From positions 1 through 8,796 of the forward strand of contig JAMXLQ010000295.1 of NCBI GenBank assembly GCA_024280975.1: a DNA stretch of 8,796 nt. Direction: 5' to 3'. The notes under the pieces were generated by a model. The model saw only the letters and a list, made by a program, of their open reading frames with translations. It had not been told where the DNA came from and searched no databases. This stretch comes from Methanosarcina sp. (GTDB lineage Archaea; Halobacteriota; Methanosarcinia; Methanosarcinales; Methanosarcinaceae). Shown here piece after piece: positions 4,311-8,796 of this stretch (position 1 is the stretch's first letter; every line of letters begins with the position of its first letter). Made by a program: the position numbers and the translations under genes.

Positions 4311-5225
4311 ATGCTTAATCAAGAAGATTTTAAACCGATCACGCTCGCAGATCGGGCTTTTTTCGAGCGTCATTACGCACTCTACCCGCAAACTCACAGT
4401 GACAACACTTTCACGAGCATTATTTGCTGGAATCATTTTATGCATTATAAGTATGCATACGTGAAAGAAAACATTATTCTTGCATGCAATGCTGCAGGAG
4501 TTACCAGGCTACACCCGCCCATAGGCCCACATGATCCTGTACTCATGCGGGAGGTAATAAGGCTGGCAATGGAAATGGGCGACGATAATAAGCCCCTGAT
4601 ACTCATTGACCCTGAAACTGCACAATGGATGAAGAAAATCAATCCTGATCTTTTGCTGGTGCCGGATCTGAACCATTTTGAATACGTGTACCGGGCTCTC
4701 GACCTTGCAGAACTCCCGGGAAAGAAATATCTCAAGATCCGCAGCCAGATTAACAAATTCCGGAAGAATTACCGGCACACGGTCGAGCCGATAACCCCCG
4801 AAAATCGGGAAGAGATAATGGAGTTTCTGGTAAAATGGTGTGAGAGCAAAAAGTGCAAGAATAATTTCGCCCTTGCCCACGAGATTGAGGCGGTTTTCTA
4901 CGCGATCGAACACTTCACCGAACTGTCTTTACGAGGCCTTTTGATAAGGGTCGACTCACAAGTAGGTGCCATTTCTCTTTTTGAGCGTCTCAATACCAAT
5001 ACGGCACTAATCCATTTTGAGAAAGGGCTGCCGGAATATGAAGGAATCTACAAGGTAATAAACGCCGAAACTGCAGCACTTCTTGCCAGTGAGGTAGAAT
5101 ACATCAACAGGGAAAGCGATCTCGGTGTCAGTGGACTGCGAAAGGCGAAGCTGAGATATCACCCGCACCATATGGTCGAGGTATATTCACTCAAACGCCG
5201 AACATGCTTTCCATTTGTCACATGA
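4311..5225 (+). CDS. DUF2156 protein (phosphatidylglycerol lysyltransferase C-domain-like)
   Basis: The 304-residue product fits the stand-alone DUF2156/LPG_synthase_C family, a tandem GNAT-like fold related to the aminoacyl-tRNA-dependent lipid-modifying domain of MprF. Signature stretches are GKKYLKIRSQINKFRKNY in the middle and NRESDLGVSGLRKAKLRYHP near the C-terminus, the latter the family's most conserved block. There are no membrane helices, so unlike MprF it has no flippase part. The substrate of archaeal members is unknown; transfer of an amino acid or acyl group from tRNA or CoA is inferred only from fold. I choose ATG 4311; a TTG three codons upstream (4302) is also possible and neither has a strong Shine-Dalgarno. 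Length matches the family, so the gene is intact. It is a single-gene unit, ending near a MITE-like element. Confidence 0.85.
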   Translation: MLNQEDFKPITLADRAFFERHYALYPQTHSDNTFTSIICWNHFMHYKYAYVKENIILACNAAGVTRLHPPIGPHDPVLMREVIRLAMEMGDDNKPLILIDPETAQWMKKINPDLLLVPDLNHFEYVYRALDLAELPGKKYLKIRSQINKFRKNYRHTVEPITPENREEIMEFLVKWCESKKCKNNFALAHEIEAVFYAIEHFTELSLRGLLIRVDSQVGAISLFERLNTNTALIHFEKGLPEYEGIYKVINAETAALLASEVEYINRESDLGVSGLRKAKLRYHPHHMVEVYSLKRRTCFPFVT

Positions 5226-5239
5226 TAGTTAGCATCTAA

Positions 5240-5349
5240 GAGCCTATCCGAAAAGGCAGTAGTGCATGTTGAAAAGTTACAATAGGCCCATATTTTTCAT
5301 ATTTCATATTGTAAAAGTTCTAATAGGTAATCACTTTTCGAATAGGTTC
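5240..5349. mobile_element. MITE-like element, 110 bp
   Basis: The ends GAGCCTATCCGAAAAG (5240-5255) and, on the other strand, GAACCTATTCGAAAAG (5349-5334) are 16-bp terminal inverted repeats with two mismatches. The flanks match in direct orientation: CTAAG occurs at both 5236-5240 and 5349-5353, allowing a TAA target duplication outside 16-bp ends or CTAAG outside 15-bp ends. The inside has no coding potential but carries another inverted repeat, TTACAATA (5277-5284) with TATTGTAA (5307-5314). This is the structure of a non-autonomous miniature element; the end sequence recalls IS5-type elements, from memory. No transposase is present in the window. Confidence 0.65.
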
Positions 5350-5361
5350 TAAGTTGATCCC

Positions 5362-5439
5362 ATAACTCTAAATTATTTTTCAGAGTTATTATTCCGAACA
5401 ATAATCGAATTAAAGATTTTTGACTTTATGTGACTTTTT
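5362..5439 (+). terminator. Tandem hairpins and T-runs between convergent genes
   Basis: ATAACTCT (5362-5369) pairs with AGAGTTAT (5382-5389) around a 12-base loop, and ATTATT (5388-5393) pairs with AATAAT (5400-5405) around CCGAAC. T5 runs follow at 5417-5421 and 5435-5439. The group sits past the DUF2156 gene and just before the convergent DUF4062 stop, so a plus-strand terminator is likely. Confidence 0.5.
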
Positions 5440-5442
5440 ATC

Positions 5443-6385
5443 TTAATGAATTTCTTGTCTCCTTAATATCATTTTTAAATCCACCCATTCATCATAATAG
5501 GAACAGATAAGCGAAATATTTTCTATATTCTCTTCACTAAAACCCAGTTTTGTCAAAAATTCATTGAAGTTATCGGTTTGCATAAATGCGGGATAAATAT
5601 CAGTTTTATGAAGAATAACTCCAAAAGTCTCAGCTCTTTCCATTATCATATCAGGGAAATGATGTTCATAAAAATATTCTTTTTACTAATTTCCTCTATC
5701 TTCTTAGTTTCAGCTCGGATAAGGTCACTATAACCTGGAGTTTCAAATTGTTTCATTAACGATTCAGTGTATGTTTTCAAAGTTTCCGAAACCTGCGACA
5801 ATTCGTTAATCTTTGCAGAGATATTTAACAAGACTTTTTGATCTTGGCGCTGCTTAAGATATTCTGCAAATAGTCCAACCCATTGATCTCTTAGCCAGTT
5901 AGATATATCTTCAAATTTATCAAATTCACATACTTGATTATTTCTTTTTTGAGAGAGGATTTGGTCAATAAATTCAAAAATTTTAGTATTGTCAACATAA
6001 ACGTAATTGACACCCGGATTACCAGCATTTGCTTTATAAGTTCGGTATTCAGAATATACATTTCTTTCAATAAAAATGAATATTGGAATATCTTTCTCTC
6101 TTGCTGATTGGTGTTCTTTCATTGTGATAGATTTACATGGATTATAATCTTCTTTATCTCCTAAAGATGAAAGACTGCCATAACGCCCACCAATTATTAA
6201 CATGTGACATCTTGTAACTTCTGAATAGCAAGATTGATCCAGAGGAATTTGGTAATCATAAGAATATCACCATCCTCAAAAAGAACTGCCTCATATCCAA
6301 AACTACCAATAAAACTTTTAAGGCTATTCCTAATGTATTTTAGATCATAATAGGTAGAACTTACGAAAACTCTTGGTTTTACCAT
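5443..6385 (-). pseudogene. DUF4062 protein gene broken by two frameshifts
   Basis: Three overlapping minus-strand frames (6385-6197, the frame ending at 5646, and 5649-5443) join into one protein of about 314 residues. The start MVKPRVFVSSTYYDLKYIRN is the DUF4062 signature. The family's GDIPYD...PLDxSCYxEV...IIGGRYGS block is restored if one base is added near 6261-6262 (ATTC-TTATG, probably CC reduced to C). A second added base in the T5 run at 5670-5674 joins ISKKNIF to YEHHFPDMIMERAETFG and the C-terminal part. The second junction could alternatively be two genes with an ATGA overlap. DUF4062 domains often form N-terminal parts of STAND/NACHT-type proteins and are suspected effectors; here the domain is followed by a helical region. 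A real pseudogene, homopolymer sequencing errors or recoding are all possible. Codon content is AT-rich, and a MITE-like element lies beside it, suggesting accessory DNA. Confidence 0.8.
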
Positions 6386-6553
6386 TTACACCACCGGTAA
6401 TACCTTGAATTAAAAATGACAGAAAGCGTAAATATTGTTAAGCTAAGAATTTAATTAAATATATAATGTTTGAATATTGTTTTTAAAAAATAATATAGAT
6501 AGTTTTTAAGATAATCTATTATTTAAACTAATAATTAAAATAATATAATTAGG

Positions 6554-6575
6554 ATATATATTGTCAACTAGGGGG
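6554..6575 (+). promoter_or_regulatory. TATA-like box and RBS of mscL
   Basis: ATATATAT-like sequence at 6553-6561 is followed by AGGGGG (6570-6575), a strong Shine-Dalgarno 6 bases before the ATG at 6582. The ribosome site selects 6582 over the in-frame TTG at 6561. Because the box at 6553 would start transcription close to the ATG, other TATA-like tracts in the very AT-rich 6440-6550 stretch may be the true promoter. Confidence 0.5.
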
Positions 6576-6581
6576 ATTAAA

Positions 6582-6887
6582 ATGGGATTGTTGAGCGAAT
6601 TTAAAGAATTTCTTTATGAATACAAAGTGATTCCATTGGCAATTGCCTTGATAATGGGTATTGCGTCCACAGCATTCGTAAAGTCATTTGTAGACAACAT
6701 TGTCATGCCTATCGTTACACCTTTCATTCCTGGTGGAGCATGGGAGACCGCAACAGTTTCAATAGGTCCAATAGTAATTAGATGGGGTGCGTTTTTAGGA
6801 GGATTGATAAATTTTATTATCATCGCATTCGTGGTTTTTCTCATTGCAAAAATGATGCTAAAAGAAGAAAAGGTAACCAAAAAGTAA
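6582..6887 (+). CDS. mscL: Large-conductance mechanosensitive channel MscL
   Basis: The product is a 101-residue MscL, a homopentameric membrane channel opened by membrane tension that releases solutes during hypo-osmotic shock. The N-terminal amphipathic helix MGLLSEFKEFLYEY (1-14) is followed by TM1 (about 16-44, including AIALIMGIASTAFVKSFVDN), a short periplasmic-side loop (45-66) and TM2 (about 67-92), then a basic tail KEEKVTKK with no long cytoplasmic helix bundle. The characterised Methanosarcina acetivorans MscL is of the same short length, from memory. Family hallmarks kept are the FVDNIVMPIV segment and the FLGGLINFIIIAFVVFL segment. It is a single gene convergent with thiC; the strong Shine-Dalgarno sets the start. 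Confidence 0.93.
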   Translation: MGLLSEFKEFLYEYKVIPLAIALIMGIASTAFVKSFVDNIVMPIVTPFIPGGAWETATVSIGPIVIRWGAFLGGLINFIIIAFVVFLIAKMMLKEEKVTKK

Positions 6888-6967
6888 ATAGTTCTATTAG
6901 AGGCCTTAATGTATCTCTCTCGGATAGGTGTGAGCTGATGGCACTGTTTATTCAATGATTTGAAAAG

Positions 6968-7024
6968 TTAAGGTTCGACATAAGAAAAACAAAAAGAAGT
7001 TAAAAGATGAGTGAAGAACCTTAA
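6968..7024. repeat. 9-bp inverted repeat in the mscL-thiC convergent spacer
   Basis: TTAAGGTTC (6968-6976) and GAACCTTAA (7016-7024) are exact reverse complements 39 bases apart. They frame a purine-rich stretch on the plus strand. The pairing could fold the 3' end of either transcript. Confidence 0.5.
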
Positions 7025-7055
7025 AAAAGTTGAAAAAGAGTTAAAAACAAGAAAA
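7023..7055 (-). terminator. Multiple T-run terminator of thiC
   Basis: On the minus strand, past the thiC stop, there are T4, T5, T5 and T6 runs (7055-7052, 7047-7043, 7037-7033, 7028-7023). Clustered T-runs are the usual archaeal termination signal, and the 9-bp inverted repeat adjoins them. Confidence 0.6.
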
Positions 7056-7068
7056 GAATCGAAATTAC

Positions 7069-8355
7069 TCATTCTTCCTTCTTCTTTTTCTCAAAAGCTT
7101 CCTTTACAATTTTCAAAGCACAGAGATTCCCGCACATCGAGCAGGTATCGCTTTCGGTTCTTCGGGCATCCCGAATTTTGCGAGCCCTGTTACCATCGAT
7201 TGCAAGCTCGAACTGTTTTTCCCAGTCAAGGTCTCTGCGGGCATAGGCCATTGCCAGATCCTTTTCCCAGGCGCGTTCTCTAGGGCCTTCTTTAATCAGA
7301 TCAATGGTATGGGCTGCAACTTTTGTTACAAGGAGGCCTTCTTTTATATCTTCAAGGGTTGGAAGGGCAAGATGTTCGGAAGGAGTTACCATACAAAGGA
7401 AATCCGTGCCGTACATTCCTGCAATTGCTCCTCCAATCGCGCCTGTAATATGATCGAAGCCAGGAGCAATATCGGTTACAAGAGGACCTAGAAGATATAG
7501 AGGAGCATCGTTGCAGAGCTCCTTCATGCCCCTGACGCTCAGTTCAATTTCATTTAAAGGCACATGACCAGGACCTTCCACAAAAGTCTGGACATTAACA
7601 GCTCTTGCTCGCTTTACAAGTTCGCCGAGTATGATAAATTCCATAAACTTCGGGCGGTCGGAGGCATCGGCAATGCAGCCTGGACGCATGCCGTCGCCAA
7701 GGCTCAGGGTCATGTCGTATTCTTTTGCGATCTCAAGAAGATAATCATATTCAGCGTAAAAGGGATTGTCTTCCCCGTTATGCAGCATCCAGGCAAGAGT
7801 AAAAGAGCCTCCCCGGCTCACGACATTCATTATCCTATCACTCTGGCGCAGGCGCTCAAGGGAGTTTAAATTGACCCCAGCATGCACAGTAACAAAGTCC
7901 ACACCCTGTTTGGCATGTTTCCGGACGGCGTTGAACATATCATCCGAGGTCATCTCCACAACAACTTTTTTGGAAGCTGCAGCCTGATAGATTGGAACTG
8001 TCCCTACGGGAATGTCAACGGATTTTAGGATGCGAGTACGGATTTCGTCCAAATTTCCGCCTGTGGAAAGATCCATTACAGCATGAGCGCCAAAAGCTTC
8101 TGCGGCTTTTGCTTTTTCGATTTCGGCATCAATATCTATACAATCCCTTGAGGTTCCTACATTGGCATTGATTTTTGTGCTCATATATTTTCCAATGCCA
8201 ATAGGAAGGGTCTCTCGCCTGTTATTTACGGGTATAGCGATTAGCCCTTTTGCTACGCAGGAGCGGACAGTCTCAGGATCTATTCCTTCAGCTTTTGCCA
8301 CGGCTTCTATTGAGGGGGTGATAATCCCCCTCTTCGCATCTTCCATCAGTGTCAT
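7069..8355 (-). CDS. thiC: Phosphomethylpyrimidine synthase ThiC
   Basis: ThiC is a radical-SAM enzyme that rearranges aminoimidazole ribotide into hydroxymethylpyrimidine phosphate, the pyrimidine half of thiamin. The 428-residue product has the family blocks KINANVGTS (61-69), FVTVHAGV (154-161), SRGGSF (180-185), SLGDGMRPG (218-226), VEGPGHVP (259-266), LGPLVTDIAPGFDHITGAIGGA (split about 289-310) and MVTPSEHLALP (322-332). The C-terminal [4Fe-4S] ligands are Cys405, Cys408 and Cys412. The spacing is CX2CX3C, one residue shorter than the CX2CX4C of well-studied bacterial ThiC. The length is that of the short archaeal/clostridial form without the bacterial N-terminal extension. GGAG (8364-8361) lies 5 bases before the ATG. 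No TPP riboswitch motif appears upstream, and no other thiamin gene is adjacent. Confidence 0.96.
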   Translation of the reverse strand: MTLMEDAKRGIITPSIEAVAKAEGIDPETVRSCVAKGLIAIPVNNRRETLPIGIGKYMSTKINANVGTSRDCIDIDAEIEKAKAAEAFGAHAVMDLSTGGNLDEIRTRILKSVDIPVGTVPIYQAAASKKVVVEMTSDDMFNAVRKHAKQGVDFVTVHAGVNLNSLERLRQSDRIMNVVSRGGSFTLAWMLHNGEDNPFYAEYDYLLEIAKEYDMTLSLGDGMRPGCIADASDRPKFMEFIILGELVKRARAVNVQTFVEGPGHVPLNEIELSVRGMKELCNDAPLYLLGPLVTDIAPGFDHITGAIGGAIAGMYGTDFLCMVTPSEHLALPTLEDIKEGLLVTKVAAHTIDLIKEGPRERAWEKDLAMAYARRDLDWEKQFELAIDGNRARKIRDARRTESDTCSMCGNLCALKIVKEAFEKKKKEE

Positions 8356-8360
8356 TGTTA

Positions 8361-8405
8361 CTCCAGATTGTAAGGTGAATGAGGAAATTATAATATTTTA
8401 TATTA
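8361..8405 (-). promoter_or_regulatory. thiC promoter region and RBS
   Basis: The Shine-Dalgarno CTGGAG is at 8366-8361. A TATA-like AT tract at 8405-8391 coincides with a dyad, TAATAT (8391-8396) and ATATTA (8400-8405) with a 3-base spacer. A start about 25 bases downstream leaves a leader of roughly 15-20 bases, too short for a riboswitch. The dyad overlapping the box could be a repressor site, but simple AT richness can produce it. Confidence 0.45.
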
Positions 8406-8796
8406 ATCGAAAAGCGCTGATAAAAGCACATATTGATAACATGAATAACCTTGACTGCAACTAACCGCCAGATTTACGACCCGACCACAATATTCCTGTG
8501 TAAAGATAAATCCAGTATCTCGGTCTTGCAGAGTAGAACAGACAGTGAACTGATATATATCTTTTCACGTCTGGCAAGTCACTTAATATGTATAAGCAGA
8601 CAAATATATAAATAATGTATGCATACTATCTGGCACAATATAGAGAAAACTGAGAAAGGTAAATTCATGAATTTTTTAAAGTAAAGAATTTTTCATATAT
8701 AGCCGGTATGATTAAACCAAATTAGTATTATTAAATCGGCGAACAAAACAATACAAAAAAAGAGAAAGAAAAATTTTTCCCGTGTATATTCTTATT
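8406..8796. other. Gene-free right-edge region with promoter- and terminator-like signals
   Basis: No ORF of useful length or RNA gene is visible. A strong plus-strand TATA-like AAATATATAAATA is at 8602-8614, followed by the 10-bp palindrome GTATGCATAC (8617-8626); another palindrome, GATATATATC, is at 8552-8561. TCTGGCA occurs twice (near 8570 and 8629). A short frame with a ribosome-like AAAGGT begins at 8668 but ends after five codons. T-runs on the minus strand (T7 at 8761-8755) look like the terminator of a gene beyond the right edge. A small non-coding RNA driven by the 8602 box is possible but unproven. Confidence 0.4.

Noticed and set aside
4445..4913. Minus-strand frames (103 and 134 residues) within the DUF2156 gene
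   Set aside because: Shadow frames of a well-supported gene, with no ribosome sites or domain features.
6914..6930. CGGATAGG near the mscL 3' end, similar to the MITE end
   Set aside because: Only about nine bases match and no partner repeat is present, so a second element copy cannot be claimed.
6614..6955. Minus-strand 113-residue frame over mscL
   Set aside because: Antisense shadow of the MscL gene.
7564..8464. Several plus-strand frames over thiC
   Set aside because: Antisense to a highly conserved enzyme gene; no independent support.
8356..8560. Possible TPP riboswitch before thiC
   Set aside because: No CUGAGA-type or other conserved TPP-aptamer segment appears on the minus strand, and the likely leader is too short.

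Overview
The window reads as chromosomal DNA from a Methanosarcina-like methanogenic archaeon. The evidence is a homologue of the corrinoid subunit MtrA of methyl-tetrahydromethanopterin:coenzyme M methyltransferase, a DUF3303 protein of the type common in Methanosarcina, a short 101-residue MscL, archaeal TATA boxes, poly-T terminators, and AT-rich spacers between mostly single-gene transcription units. The species assignment is inference.

Left part (1-2470). Two divergent ArsR/SmtB-family repressor genes, both with a CxC metal-thiolate motif, are separated by about 360 bases. Each has its own dyad operator just downstream of a TATA box. Tail to tail with the second repressor is an AhpD/carboxymuconolactone-decarboxylase-like protein with a CxxC-x3-H redox centre and a C-terminal run of five cysteines. 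Upstream of it on the same strand is a short unannotated gene for a 49-residue acidic protein, and further on a stand-alone soluble MtrA paralogue. Together this looks like a metal-, arsenical- or thiol-responsive accessory neighbourhood.

Middle part (2470-5230). It holds a doubtful small ORF with an internal inverted repeat, a DUF3303 protein with a coiled-coil tail, a GNAT acetyltransferase whose N-terminal tail comes from 21-bp tandem repeats, a spacer with nested palindromes, and a DUF2156 (LPG-synthase C-domain-like) protein.

Right-middle part (5230-6400). A 110-bp MITE-like element with 16-bp terminal inverted repeats and matching flanks lies next to a DUF4062 gene. That gene is broken by two apparent one-base deletions and is probably a pseudogene or a sequencing artefact.

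Right part (6400-8796). An mscL channel gene converges on thiC (thiamin pyrimidine synthase), with poly-T termination for thiC between them. The last 400 bases hold promoter-like and terminator-like signals but no recognisable gene. No rRNA, tRNA, CRISPR array, complete insertion sequence or TPP riboswitch was seen.
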